NCBI GenBank assembly: GCA_024734495.1
Contig: JALMQS010000153.1
Span: 35,836,584 to 35,900,583, forward strand
From: Forficula auricularia
Lineage: Eukaryota > Arthropoda > Insecta > Dermaptera > Forficulidae
Length of the DNA: 64,000 bases
Reading direction: 5' to 3'
The notes under the pieces are model-generated. The model searched no databases. It was not told where the DNA came from and saw only the letters and a program-made list of their open reading frames with translations. Numbering within the stretch: the first letter of the stretch is position 1; the number at the start of each line of letters is the position of its first letter. Made by a program: the position numbers and the translations under genes. Below are positions 10,002 to 21,155 of this stretch, one piece after another.

Positions 10002-10520
10002 TTAAGTCGAAAATTTCATTGGAATTTTCGGAAGCAAATTGCTGAAAAAAGTTTTTTTTATTTTTACACATTGATTGTCTTTTAAATATCGTTTTGCAAG
10101 GACAGGCTGTTTTGGGATTTCTTTTTTACTGTTCATATACCTTTCCTCATTCCTTCGAATTCCTTCCCTAGGATCCTTAAAATAGATGGCAGCTTTTGTC
10201 CAATATTGGCCACTTTCAATCCCTCGCCACATTCTTTGATCGACTCTCGATTTCATTAGAGCCATTTCCCACATGCCCGCTGACCGGTCTCCTGAACCCC
10301 GAAATACCCGAGCCGATCTCCTATGTCCGGCAAAACACCCAGTTGGTTTGATTCGCCTCTTTGTATTTAGCAATTTATTGAGAATTTCCCATCTGTCTTT
10401 CTTTCCCTTTAGTCTGATATTGGACTCGTCTCTTCCCTTCTGGATTCTCCTCTTTAATTGACAATTAATGGCAAAGGTGAAATGAATTTGGTTGGGTTTT
10501 AGAGATTGTTTCCAATTCAC
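10002..10520 (-). CDS. Unrecognised 172-codon open frame
   Basis: The longest uninterrupted frame that is not clearly a transposon protein. It predicts a basic, lysine- and arginine-rich polypeptide without a signal peptide, membrane segment or motif I recognise. The middle part (about residues 55-110) is encoded by DNA visibly richer in GC than the flanks, which is some reason to think it was once coding. No splice context, poly(A) signal or repeat copy was identified. It may be an exon of a host gene, a fragment of an unrecognised element, or chance. No function is proposed. Confidence 0.22.
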   Translation of the reverse strand: MNWKQSLKPNQIHFTFAINCQLKRRIQKGRDESNIRLKGKKDRWEILNKLLNTKRRIKPTGCFAGHRRSARVFRGSGDRSAGMWEMALMKSRVDQRMWRGIESGQYWTKAAIYFKDPREGIRRNEERYMNSKKEIPKQPVLAKRYLKDNQCVKIKKTFFSNLLPKIPMKFST

Positions 10521-10811
10521 ATTTTGGGAAAATTCTGAAAACAGTATTTTATTCGTAACTTTGAAAATCTAAAAAACACATTTTCATTCCAAAATGCACT
10601 CAAAGAGAAAAATAAATTTTTCTCCAGTACCAGAAAAATTCATGACTGAAAATAAAAGCGAGATTGATGTAATAATAATCAAAATAAATAAATAAATAAA
10701 TAAATAACGTGCATTCTCTTCAGTCCAATATAGACCCTTGCATTGACAAAAGAAGAAAAGAAAGAAATTTCAGGGGTTGGGTCGAAGTCCAAGGAGCCGG
10801 AGGATATCATA

Positions 10812-11282
10812 CAGTCGACTCTTGATTATTCGAACATCGATAATTCGAATTTTTCGATAATTCGAATTCTTCAGCTATTAACTTCGGTAAATCGAAAAAT
10901 GCTGTGTATTTTGATACGCTCGATAACTCGGAATCTTTTTCATAACAAAAGGGTGAGAGAATGTTCTATAATTCGAACTAGGCTACTTCCCCTGTTTATA
11001 ATTCTAATTTTTCCTAGCAAAAACTATTCTTAATTTTTTTAATTAGGTATGTTATTATCTATTGCAATGTTAATACATAAGTTTTTTTTTGTCATTTTCA
11101 TTATTTTTACTTTTTTACTTGAAGCTATATATTAAATCTATGTAAGCTCATACGTATTTTCAAAAATATAATAAAAACTCTTAATAATTCGACTTTTTTC
11201 TTTCTTCTTCATAATTCAAACTTCTTGATAATTCGAATTTTTCTTGTAGTCCCTTGGATTTCGAATTATCGAAAGTCGACTG
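10812..11282. mobile_element. pogo/Tigger-type MITE
   Basis: Ends CAGTCGACTCTTGATTATTC and, inverted, GAATTATCGAAAGTCGACTG, each bordered by TA (10810-10811 and 11283-11284). The interior is full of 'ataattcgaa' words, as in pogo-like elements. 471 bp; the 96-codon frame at 10743-11033 crosses the left border, which argues against it being a gene. Confidence 0.8.
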
Positions 11283-11704
11283 TATGTGTCTTTAAGTAAA
11301 ATTAAATTTAAGCACAAGCACTTTGAATTTATTTAGCTTTAAAAACAGAGATACAAAGTGCCTATTTTAAGATGATTTTTGTACCATCCCAATTAGTTAC
11401 AATAAAGTACTTAAATTAAAATTCTGAAAAAATTATTATATTAAGTTTATTCTCTTCTTTTGAATGACAAATAAGAACGAATTTTAGAAGATATCTATCA
11501 ATCATTTTTATGTTGCATGCCGGCCTCTGGATGGACCGGAGTATTGAATTCACGGAAAGTCTAGTAATACATATATACTATATATAGATATAAATGAATA
11601 ATAGGTGTAATGCTTTGTATGTGAGTCTGATTCGCAATTGATCAGCTTATTTTTATTTTTTAATGTAAACTTTGAAATTTTGGATAGGAGTAGTGCCGAT
11701 TATA

Positions 11705-12281
11705 CAGAGTGGGCCATAAAGATCTACCACATTTTGAAGATGTATAAAAAAATGAAAAAATTTAACTTGAAAGAAACTGAATATATTTTTGAAAAGAACA
11801 TAAAATAATTTTTTTTTAATCTATTTTGAACATTATATCAGACGAAAAAAGGGAGATGGTCAAAAATGAAAATTCTAGCCCTTTCGACTAAACGCAACCA
11901 AATTTTGTATACATATTCTGTGGGCCCCAAAAAGGCTAGAAATGAAAAAAACTAGCTACCCAAAATTGGGGGAGGGTCAAAAATGAAAATTCTAGCCCGT
12001 TGGACCAAACTCAACCAAATTTTATATACATATTCTGTGGACCCCCAGAAGGCTAGAAATGCAAAAACTAACCAAATTTTGTGTACATAATTAGGTTGAA
12101 AGGGCTAGAATTTTCATTTTTGACCATCCCCCTTTTTTCGTCTGATATAATGTTTAAAATAGATTTTTTAAAAAATGTATTTTATGTTCTTTTCAAAAAT
12201 ATATTCAGTTTTTTTCAAGTTAATTTTTTTCATTTTTTTTATACATCTTCAAAATGTGGTAGATCTTTATGGCCCACCCTG
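11705..12281. mobile_element. Long-TIR element, 'CAGAGTGGGCCATAAAG' ends
   Basis: Arms of roughly 190 bp are complementary: CAGAGTGGGCCATAAAGATC on the left and GATCTTTATGGCCCACCCTG on the right. Left flank is TA. The centre holds direct repeats of 'aaaaatgaaaattctagccc' and 'caaccaaattttgtatacat'. Probably a Tc1-mariner-like MITE; the right flank lacks a clear TA. Non-coding. Confidence 0.68.
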
Positions 12282-12289
12282 TTCTTAGC

Positions 12290-13340
12290 AGTCTCCCCTT
12301 TACTTATTTATAGTCTCGAGCCGCCGCTGTTTTCCACAGAACCAAAAAACTACCAATAGGTTCAACATTATTTTAAAACCTTCAATATTTCAAATTTTCT
12401 CAAGATGGTTTTGTTTTCATCAGTCTTAAATTTTACATTATTTGACTTTTTAAATGTCATGATAAACGCCTAGAGAATATCCATTTAAAATAACAGATGT
12501 TTAATGAATTTAATAATTTAATCTCAGGAGGGAATTTATAAATTATTAAAAAGAAAAAGAAATAATTTAAGTTGACAAATAATATAAAACATGGGGCAAG
12601 AGAATGCGAGAAATAAGATAATAGATATAGCAACAATAAAGGACTCAAGACAAAATATATATTATCGGCAAGAAAATGAAAGTTGGAAGTGAAATATTAG
12701 GATGAAATATGAGAATCATTTCGTGGTCGTCCACGTCCCGTTCAGGTCATCGCTCATAACCCACGGCTTTAGGGTTTTAGGGTGAAAACCCAAAAAAATC
12801 AACTCCATTCCTCAGGATGAATTTCAACTAAGCCATCGCCCATCGTCACTGTAACATCTTCTAACACGTTTCAAGCATGCCAATTTTTACAGAATGCATT
12901 TTCATTAGATGCGAGGGGGTCGTAAAGAAGAACCCTCGGAAAAATTTATACGAGACGACTATAATAAATAAAAGAAAGGAAGAAAAAAGAAATAGCATCT
13001 CCAAGTCAAATTATCTGGCTATGAAATACCTATGCAAATTAATCGATATTTTATTTTTTATTTTTTGTAGTTCACTTTATAAAATCAAAAGCTTTAATTA
13101 GATAAGCGGATATCATGAGAGCTCTCAGGCTTTTCACTTTGACATAAAAGATCGAAGAATTGATTTTATTCCCACTTGAAGACGATTCTAGAAGTAAAAA
13201 CTGAAACGTCGCGATATTTCTAAAATATTTTAGTTAATTTTCTAACCGTTGATCCTCAAGGATATTCCTTACATTAATGAAATAATTTTAATATCTTTAT
13301 TTGAACAAAATTTTCTCTGGAGAGAGACGGACTGGTAGAA
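12290..13340. other. AT-rich sequence without recognised features
   Basis: No homology, TIR or tandem structure was found. The 12720-12790 stretch is a little GC-richer and contains 'agggttttagggt', which is too short to be called telomeric. Confidence 0.4.
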
Positions 13341-13448
13341 ATTTTAACTAAAACTAATGGAAGGCAGCCCAGGGGTAGTGAGGAAAGAAAAAATTAACAC
13401 ATATCGAAATAAAGTGTAATTTATTGGATTCTTTCGTCCTTTCCTTTC

Positions 13449-13490
13449 AAACCGACCTTTCAGAGGATTCTTCACTCCTTCTTCAGGGTC
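13449..13490 (-). ncRNA. Hammerhead-like motif, PLE 1 left arm
   Basis: Minus strand: GACC, CTGAAGA, a stem from AGGAG..TCCT, GAAAGGTC, then GGTT, which pairs with GACC (stem I). The GAAAC box has become GAAAG, so it is probably degenerate. Confidence 0.4.
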
Positions 13491-14362
13491 TACAAATTTT
13501 AAAAAACTACGACAAACTTTTAAAATTTATCTATGAATTCGAGAATAATAATAATATACATTTTTTGAACACAACACTAATTAATGGTTGTATACAATCT
13601 ATGGTATAGAAAACCTACACAAACTTCCAGAATATTAAATTACCACTCCACTAAAATACAAAATTAATACTATTCAAAATCTTATCATTAGAATGTCTTG
13701 AATCGCTGACGAAGTATTTTTGAATAAAAATATAAATATTATCCAGGAGATCGCAACTAGCAATAACTATCCCGTATGCATGGTCAGATCTATCATCTGT
13801 CGTACACTTCACAATTGTAACAACTCTATATTAATAATAGAAAAATGAAACAAAGATATATGTCAGCATTCCATATTATCCACAAATCAGTGACCAATTA
13901 AAAAAACTTCTCTCTGTAAGCCGGGTTAGTGTCGCGCTAAAACCAACGAATACTATCAACTCATTATTCAACCAAAAAGACAAGTTGGAATTAAAGATGC
14001 GTACTGGCGTGGTTTATATGATTGAGTGTAACGGAGTCGGAATGCTGCCATGTAATAAAATGTACATAGGCCAAACAAAACGACGACTGGGAGAAAGAAT
14101 ACGTGAACATGAACTGTCTATCTCAAAATAAACTGGAAACAATACCGCCCTTGCAAATCATGCCCAAGATAAAAAACATCAATTTAATTTTGACAATTTC
14201 AAAGTTCAATTCTATGAACGAAATTATTTTAAAAGAAGAATCTTGGAAATGATTTGCATAAAAAATCTTTCACATCGCTCCGTAAATGATATGTCGGAAG
14301 TTTTGGATCTAAATATATGTTATGATGGAATTGTGAATGGTTTAAAATTGATCAATGAATGA
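13480..14362 (+). pseudogene. Penelope-like RT (C-terminal part) and GIY-YIG endonuclease
   Basis: The first part, in shifting frames, gives 'LLKFIYEFENNNNIHFLN' near 13530, WYRKPTQTSRILNYHS near 13600 and 'LADEVFLNKN' near 13700, the order of the PLE RT C-terminus. From about 13840 a frame reads to 14362 with one internal stop near 14130. It includes GVVYMIECNG (the GIY side) near 14010 and KMYIGQTKRRLGERIREHE (the YIG side with the catalytic arginine region) near 14060. GIY-YIG endonucleases make the target nick used by PLE reverse transcriptase. The N-terminal RT is missing. Stops and frame changes show it is dead. Confidence 0.85.
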
Positions 14363-14799
14363 ATGAGGTGTAAATAATGGAATTTGGCTGTCAGTACATT
14401 TGTATATTGTGGATATATATATGGTTGTATGAATCAACCATATTATGTCTACATTTTGGTAATTACTTATCCCAGTACGCACTCTTTCTGCGCATCTGTC
14501 TTGGAAGAGGTATAGTCTATTTATGTTAAATTACAAAGTCATTTATCTATAATTAAGAAAAAAAAATGTTTTTCTATTTTAATGCTTCTGCTAAGGAAGA
14601 AGAAAATTTTAAACACTGCTGTGGAGAGAAGAACGAAACATTTTGTTTGTTTGTTTCTTGACCCTTTGAAGCAAGTGAATTATTTTTTCTATTGATAATC
14701 TGGCTGTTTGTTTTCTACTTGTATTTATGATTGTATTATTGTTGATGAAATGAATAATGAACAACCCGATTTTTTATAATTTTGTAATATTGGTTTGTA

Positions 14800-14840
14800 G
14801 ACCCTGAAGAAGGAGGAAGAATCCTCCAAAACGTCGGTTT
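14800..14840 (+). ncRNA. Hammerhead-like motif, PLE 1 right arm
   Basis: GACC, CTGAAGA, stem GGAGG/CCTCC, then AAAACGTC and GGTT. Stem I GACC/GGTT pairs over 4 bp including one G-T. The invariant G of GAAA is replaced by A, so activity is unlikely unless the base was mutated recently. It lies downstream of the GIY-YIG frame on the same strand, as does the motif at 59335. Confidence 0.42.
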
Positions 14841-14983
14841 GGAAGGAATAGAGGAAAGAATCCAATAAATTACACCTTATTTGGAAATATGTTAATTTTT
14901 ATCTTTCTTCACTACCCCTGGGCTGCCTTCCATTACTTTCAATTTAAATATCTTACTTTTACTTTATCCAATGCGAAGCAAAC

Positions 14984-15156
14984 AAAAAAATAGAATAGAA
15001 TATTTTTCTTTTTATCCCTATATACAAAAATCTCAACTTCGAATAAATTAAACTTATATATTAATATATTATACATTAATATATAAGTTTAATTTATTCG
15101 AAGTTGAGATTTTTGTATATAGGGATAAAAAGAAAAATATTCTATTCTATTTTTTG
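14984..15156. repeat. Near-perfect 85-bp-arm palindrome
   Basis: The left arm starts 'caaaaaaatagaatag' and the right arm ends 'ctattctattttttg'; I see essentially no mismatch across both arms, which meet near 15068 in 'attaatatattatacattaa'. Such identity implies recent formation or repeated homogenisation. No coding sequence. Confidence 0.9.
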
Positions 15157-15430
15157 TAAGAAGTGATTACTGTTCTGTTCTGTATTGATAAGGTTGTTAT
15201 TAAAAAGAGAAAAAAATTGTGTTTTTTGTGAATGTGCCAAATATCTTTTGAAAATTGTATTCTGATGGCCTTCAATGGTAACGAAGGTAATAAGAAAATT
15301 TAAACGAATGTGTGACATGACTATTTGAAGCCCTGAAGAAGTCGGCAAAGTCGACGAAACGTTGGTGGATAAATAAAAAAGTCACACATAAAAAACTTGT
15401 CCTTATTTTCCCAATATAAATTTTCAAATT
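15157..15430 (+). mobile_element. PLE-type terminus, second family
   Basis: Matches 31190-31425: shared 'gtgaatgtg', 'tctgatgg', 'tggtaacg', 'gtgtgacatgactatttgaag' (one or two changes), a ribozyme-like core, and 'aaaaaacttgtcctta'. The ORF part is missing. It is joined to the palindrome at 14984-15156. Confidence 0.6.
15330..15366 (+). ncRNA. Hammerhead-like motif, second PLE family
   Basis: GCC, CTGAAGA, stem GTCG/CGAC with a GCAAAGT loop, GAAAC, GTT, then GGT. Stem I GCC/GGT pairs over 3 bp with one G-T. The core is intact with U at the cleavage position. Stem III is only A-T and C-G without a loop, so it could only fold properly as a dimer. Confidence 0.5.
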
Positions 15431-15464
15431 ATAAATTAAATTATGGACGGAAATGATAATAATC

Positions 15465-15715
15465 AAAAATAACGATCGATTCTTATCTAATATTAGAGGA
15501 ATAACCTTATTGCATTCCATTTTTGATGTTTTGACTATTAATGAAAACGTCGAAGAATCGACTTAAAATCAAAAGACTAAATTATTTTTTGGTAAACAAC
15601 TCAAGCTTGAGCAAGTGAAATCTTATTAATAATAAAGGAATAAACATATTAATATTTCAAATGAATTTGGATAAAGTTTAGCAACGATCCGTTGCAGTTT
15701 ATTTATTTATATATA
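15465..15715 (+). repeat. Fragment of the satellite-bearing Helitron family
   Basis: Carries 'aataacgatcgattcttatc', 'ttgcattccatttttgatg' and 'aagaatcgacttaaaatc' as at 7220-7350, then 'aacatattaatatttcaaat', the reverse of 5880-5910, and 'gcaacgatccgttgcagttt'. Module order and orientation are scrambled relative to 5239-7633. Confidence 0.6.
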
Positions 15716-15829
15716 TTAAATTCACTACAGTAATAATACTTTCATTCTGAAACTTTTGGGTCTAGGCACGTTATAAATTTACATGAAGCTAAAAAAATTT
15801 TTATTTTTGACAAGGCTTGGTTCGATAAC

Positions 15830-15970
15830 ATATGTGTACCGCATTTTGTGTATAACTCCTAATTGACTGAAGATGGCCAAATAAAATTCAGGCCGAAACG
15901 TCTTATTAAAGGTGTTTTATTGAACCCAGTGATTTCATCTTTGGCTGATACCTCCTCCTTCATCTAGTAC
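15830..15970 (+). mobile_element. PLE-type terminus, third family
   Basis: A short stretch around a ribozyme-like core, followed by 'ttattaaaggtgttttattg'. Only the terminus is recognisable and there is no ORF. Confidence 0.4.
15864..15905 (+). ncRNA. Hammerhead-like motif, third PLE family
   Basis: TGA, CTGAAGA, TGGCC ... GGCC stem II with a 12-base loop, GAAACGTC, then TTA. Stem I TGA/TTA pairs over 3 bp with one G-T. Core bases are intact. The loopless stem III again suggests dimeric folding. Confidence 0.45.
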
Positions 15971-16099
15971 AATTAATATTTTTAATGAGAAGAACTAATT
16001 AGAAATCACAACAACATATTTCCAAAAAATTTGAAACTAATATCACAGCTAAATCATAATATATTTATTGTAATATTAATTAAAAGTTTTTATATAAAA

Positions 16100-17100
16100 T
16101 GTATTATTTTAGATACATTTTTGCGAGGATTTTTCTGAAGCCAAGCGGACGTTCTCTGGTGAACAGAGAAGGACTTGCCATGCACACCGTTTGAACTACA
16201 CGTTATTATTCATATTAATTTGTCTTTAACTTTGTATATATATATTTCCTTTCAATAAATAACAACTACTCTGTAATCTTGAAGTTTTATTCTACACAAA
16301 TACACAACAGTCAGCATAATTTATTAACGAAAAAAATAATTAAATTAATAAAACGTGAACCCTGGGGAACAAAGCGTAGCATAGCAAAAAATCAATTTTC
16401 GTAACGAGCCTGGGATTGGTTTCAGCTATACAAATGAAACTGAAGACATTGTAAAATTTTGTGCCATATTTTAGTTCATTAGATAGAACCGAGTTCAAGA
16501 CCACCTCATATAAGAAATCTTGATTTTTCTGATTTTTATAAGTTATCACCCTAAAGTTCTGAATCTTGGGATTTGGAACTCTTGCCAAAGAAAACAAAAA
16601 ATAAAACATTTGGGTAACAAGACGAACTTTAAGCAGTCTTTAAAATCCAGACTGATTAAAAAAAAACTATCTTTGAAAATGATTTTTTTTTTACATTTCA
16701 CATATTTATAAACATAATGAATATGAAAAAAAAACTTGAAAAATCGCTTGCTCTGAGTACCTTGTAAAAATGATATTAAATCTAATAATAATAATTTAAT
16801 GATTTTTTTTTTAATTTGTAAATTCTGAAAAATGTGATGTATTTTGAAAAACATAACTATGTTGAAAACAAAAAATACGGTAAGAATACGGAATTTTTAA
16901 CAATTCTAATCAATGCAAAACTATTTCTGTTAAATTTGAAAATAATAATAAAAATTTAGTATTTTATGCGAATTAAATTTAGTTTCTTTTTGATCTTCAC
17001 GCCATCTAAAATAATATTAACGTACTAAATACTTGAACCTAAATTACAATCTCTTTTCAAATATTTATATTTAATAAAGATAATTTCAATAAAACAAAGA
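16100..17100. other. AT-rich sequence, possible family A piece
   Basis: 16340-16620 has family A-like words ('acgaacttt', 'ttgggatttggaact') but is diverged. 16130-16310 resembles an LTR end only superficially (AATAAA, then 'acacaaca'). No gene is supported. Confidence 0.3.
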
Positions 17101-17104
17101 TAAA

Positions 17105-17215
17105 TATTTATATTCGTAGTCTTTACCTGAGGACCCTTTGAAGCCACGCTTGCCCCGAGAGTGATTACAATACTTTACCCATGCTTTGCATTGGATAAAG
17201 TAATAAAACATCTAA
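17105..17215 (-). repeat. Dispersed repeat family C
   Basis: The complement shares 'tgcgaagcatggg'-like, 'aaagtattg', 'ggcaagcg' and 'ttcaaagggtcctcaggtaa' with 45370-45470. A partial copy ('ctttatccaatgcgaagca') lies at 14960-14980. Confidence 0.6.
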
Positions 17216-17611
17216 TGAAATCTTTAAAAATATTTTATTTATTTATTCTTTAACAATTCAATATCACATTGGTTTTTAAGATTATAAGGTTAAAGAAAAA
17301 ATAATTAAATATAACAAATTCGACTTTTTTATGAAATAGTAAATTTATTATGGATCCTAGGAATATTTCCCTTTGAAATCTGGAAGGCTGGAGAAAGAGA
17401 GCGGCAAATTTAAGTTTACTCTGATTTAGAAAGTTTTTTAGGGTAAGACTGCCCTTAGTGTGATTTTTCTTTATTTTTATTTTGAAGGTTAAAGAAAGAT
17501 TTACTGTAAACCTTCAATGAAATTATGATAGATTAATTATAAAAAATACAAATGAATTAAATGTGAATAATCATCACCCTAAGACTGGCTTGACCTAACT
17601 ACCCTATAATT

Positions 17612-18027
17612 CAGTGCTTCCCAACCTGGGGTCCGCGAAAATTTTCACTAGAAAGTACAAATATCTATTTATGAACATTTTTAAAATCTCAAAAACAGCA
17701 TTTTCGTCATTAATTTTAATAAAAAATAAACACAGATCATGCCTTTCCACCGAGACTTTGGAAGATTCCTTGCGAGTTAGCATTTCTGCAATTGAACCAG
17801 ATATTGATTTGTTGAAACATACAATCGCAACCATCTCATTAAATTAAATTGATTTGTAAGCTTCATACTATGTAAGTTTTTTTTATTTTTTTTAAAACTC
17901 TTTGTGATAGAATATAAACATATGATATAAAATTTTTGACGATTAAAATATGTTTTTTTTTCGGGGTTCCGATGATTATTTTTTCAGATTTAGGAGGCCG
18001 TGGCATGAAAAAGGTTGGGAAGCACTG
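17612..18027. mobile_element. hAT element with perfect 8-bp duplication
   Basis: TIRs CAGTGCTTCCCAACCT and, inverted, AGGTTGGGAAGCACTG, flanked on both sides by CTATAATT (17604-17611 and 18028-18035). It retains the C-terminal piece of a hAT transposase and is otherwise deleted, a typical internally deleted non-autonomous copy. Confidence 0.92.
17614..17847 (+). pseudogene. hAT transposase C-terminal fragment
   Basis: The frame ends with 'KHRSCLSTETLEDSLRVS', then ISAIEPDIDLL and a stop near 17847. This resembles the extreme C-terminus of Charlie/ZBED-type hAT transposases, where a 'K.R.RLS...LEDSLR' block follows the dimerisation domain. Only this tail remains, so no activity is expected. 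The first residues (MLPNLGSAK) are read from the TIR and are not part of the protein. Confidence 0.7.
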
Positions 18028-18060
18028 CTATAATTGGTAACCACTATACCTAAAATTTAT

Positions 18061-18082
18061 TATTATTTATTATTTATTATTT
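18061..18082. repeat. (TTATTAT)n-type microsatellite
   Basis: Short runs of 'attatttatt' just outside the hAT element. Confidence 0.6.
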
Positions 18083-18404
18083 ATCAATGGGTGCTACAGT
18101 CCTTTAGGAAATGTGAAATTCTTTAATTTTTAGGCAAATAAATACAAAACAATAAAAAATAAATGTAATTGAATTAATAATAATTGAGTAAAAATCTTCA
18201 GATTTTGGAGAAATTATGTTGTTTCATTTTTGATATAATATTATCAAAATTGAGATTTTTTAGAGGTAAGATCATCAATTTAAATACTATTTTAGGGCTT
18301 CAATATGATTCTATGCAATTTTTATTTATTTAATTTTACATTTTTTTTATAGAGATTTCTTTCTAAAGACACGCATATATATAATAACCTAGCCCAAAAT
18401 TTTT

Positions 18405-18740
18405 ATTATTTTAACCCCATATGGGGTAAGTTATTCCGGTTCGCCGAGCCCTGGTCAAAATATCTTTGATAGCCAAAGAACGAAGGATCATAAAAAGTTC
18501 GTTCAGAAGCCAAAATTTTTGTATTTCTAAAAAAAAAAAAAAAAAAAATATGAAAACTTGACCTTCCAGTTTGAAAATGTAGAAAATTAGAAAAAGTTAA
18601 AATTGTCATATGGGGAGCTTCGAACGGTTATAACTTATAACTTATAACTAATGAGGTGAAATTTGACACATATGTTTGTATTAATAACCCGCACCACCGT
18701 GTTCAGTTTCAACTTTATATCTCAAACCGTTTGCTGACGA
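18405..18740 (+). repeat. Family A copy
   Basis: Contains 'ttcgttcagaagccaaaatt', an A-run at 18531-18548, 'gaacggttataa', 'ctaatgaggtgaaatttg' and 'tttgtattaa'. The same order is found at 29680-29930 and 35390-35540. Confidence 0.5.
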
Positions 18741-21138
18741 AAATGACAAATCCACTACACATGGATAGCGTACCGAATTGTGGAAAAGTTTTCACTTATT
18801 CTTTTAAATAACATATCTCGTAATTAATTCATTTATGAAACTATGCTTAGGTTCTCTTTGTCTCTTATTTTCTGAAAGATTTATAAGGTCAATGTCATGA
18901 TTTCAATCTATTAAAAAGAATATTATTACTTTTAATTAGGAATAATTTAATATTGATGTATTTGCAACATCTAAGAGGTGACTGGTAAACAGCCCGTGCA
19001 TTCCCAAGTGAAAATATTCTGTGTTATTTAATTAATTTGCACTACAAATGGTATTTAATAACAGTTCTTAGAACTACAAGGCGAAACGTTAGGTATTCAA
19101 AGAAAAATGTATTTATCCCATTTCTAACTAGATCATACGTGGTCGGAATTCAAATAACATTAAAAATCAAGAAAGACAGAAGTTTAAAGCCGTCATTTGT
19201 AGAGAGCAATTTATAAGTGTAAGATAAAAGTTTTCTTAGTGAAATTTGGAAATTGTATTTATTTATTCTATGTTTTTATTCTTTATAGTAGTATCATGGC
19301 CTTCCTTAATAGTTCGGTAGAAAAATTCTCTATCCTTACTGTGGTATCGTCACCTTTTTACCCAACTTTTTTTCATTAATTTTTAGGATTCCGTACAAAA
19401 CTAAAACAGGACTTTTATTATAAAACAATGTATGTCTATATGATTGTTTGTGGAATTGGTTTCCGCTTGGAATATCTTCGCTTATATTCATCATCACCAA
19501 CAAAAATTACTTTAAAAGTATTTCATTGAAAAAATAGGAAATTTATCCCACTGTCAGATTCAAGGTTCAAATTATAATTGAATATACTACCTTGATCAAA
19601 AAGTTCCAGGACAAACCCCCGGTGTGGCGCTCCCATCGTTCCGATTTGAGTTCCGTTTTTTTTTTGTTAAGTTGGTATTTCTGTTGTTGGTATTCCCTCT
19701 AAATCTTAGCGTCATAGCTTGACATTTGCAAAAGTTACCATACGTAGCCAAGAGTACATCTATCTCTGTGTGTTGGCGATTTTTTAAAATTTTAGAAATG
19801 GATTTAAATTTGCACCAACGAACTTGTATTAAATTTTGCGTAAAAAACGGATTTAATGGTGCGCGTACGTTGGAAATGTTGGAAAAGTGTTACGGCAACG
19901 ATTCTCTAAAGAAAACGGTCGTTTACCAGTGGCACGAGCGGTTCAAAAGTGGTCGTGAGTCAATCGAAGATGATGAACGCAGTGGCAGACCATCGACATC
20001 GAAAACCGACGAAAACATTGATAAAGTAAAAGAAATGTTGTTCAATAACCGCAAATTAACCATCAGAGAGATAGCGGAGGGCTTGAACATTGCCTATGGA
20101 TCCGTCCAAGACGTTTTGGTTTATGATTTGGGTTTCCGTCGTGTAGCAGCAAAGTTTGTGCCAAAAGACCTCAATTTCATGCAAAAAAGAGACCGTGTTG
20201 ACGTCGCAAAAGACATTATTTCTGAATATGCTGAATCCGATTCCACATTCATCAAAAGGATCATTTCCGGAGAATTTTACACTTTTATGACTTTGAAAAT
20301 CTACTACTAATAATAACAACAGCCTTGTTCGTAGCTCTTCTTAGCTAAATGGATAGTCGTTCGATCACACCACTGAAGAGAGCTACACACTCAAAGTCGT
20401 TCTTAAAAAAATATGAAATTAGTTGGATTCGCACTCGCACTCGTGACACCTTCTGTCAAAAATCGCTCACCTTATGAATTTAAATTATCTTTGGTAATTT
20501 TTATTATATATTATTATATAACAATTAATGTTAATCTCTTATTTGCTATTTTTTCTTAAAGGTTTTTTAGGTAAAAATAATTAAACAATAGAATCATAGT
20601 TCCATTCGCTTCTGTGAATCCCTCTGACAGACTTCTCTCTCCTTATTAATTATAATTATATTTGGTAATATTTTAAATTATATATATATAATATATATAT
20701 TATTATATAACAATTAATATTAATCTCTTATCTACTATTTTATCTTTAAGATTTTTTAGGTAAAAGTGATCGAACCATTGTCTACAATCTACTTGAAAAA
20801 GAGAGTACATTTATTCAATTTATTTTTTTTAATAGGTAATTTAATATAATTTCATTGGATTTAAATTATATATAAATATATATATTTTATTTTGTTTTTT
20901 TATTCATTTTTTAAATAGGTATACTCTACATTTTATAATATATTTTTTTGGATTACTTTAGAAAAATGTTTATTATTTTTATTTATTTTTAGATAATCTA
21001 CTCTACCACTCTCTATTTTATTAGAATAAGGATTATTGGAAATTTATAATATAAGTACGATCATTTTTTTTTCCTATATAATTAAGCATTTTTATTGAAG
21101 ATAATTTATAATATTTCATTTTATGTATATCTGAGGGT

Positions 21139-21155
21139 TCCCCCCCCCCCCCCCA
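21139..21155. repeat. Poly-C tract
   Basis: About 16 consecutive C inside the insertion. A G-run of about nine lies at 21609. Such runs recur across the window (5980, 6190, 29165, 47865, 51721). Confidence 0.8.

Larger units (their letters stand above)
13345..14945 (+). mobile_element. Penelope-like element 1 with inverted flanking repeats
   Basis: About 150-bp arms (13345-13495 and 14795-14945) are inverted copies: 'aatggaaggcagcccagggg' at left, its complement at right. Between them lies decayed RT plus GIY-YIG coding sequence on the plus strand. Each arm carries a hammerhead-like motif. The layout fits a PLE in which one terminal repeat is inverted. No clear target duplication was found. 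Confidence 0.75.

Noticed and set aside
12765..12785. 'agggttttagggt' as interstitial telomere repeat
   Set aside because: Only two imperfect units; too short to support.
16130..16315. Possible solo LTR (TA-rich promoter-like part, AATAAA, 'acacaaca' end)
   Set aside because: No second LTR, no TG start with duplication, no primer-binding site and no other copy in the window.
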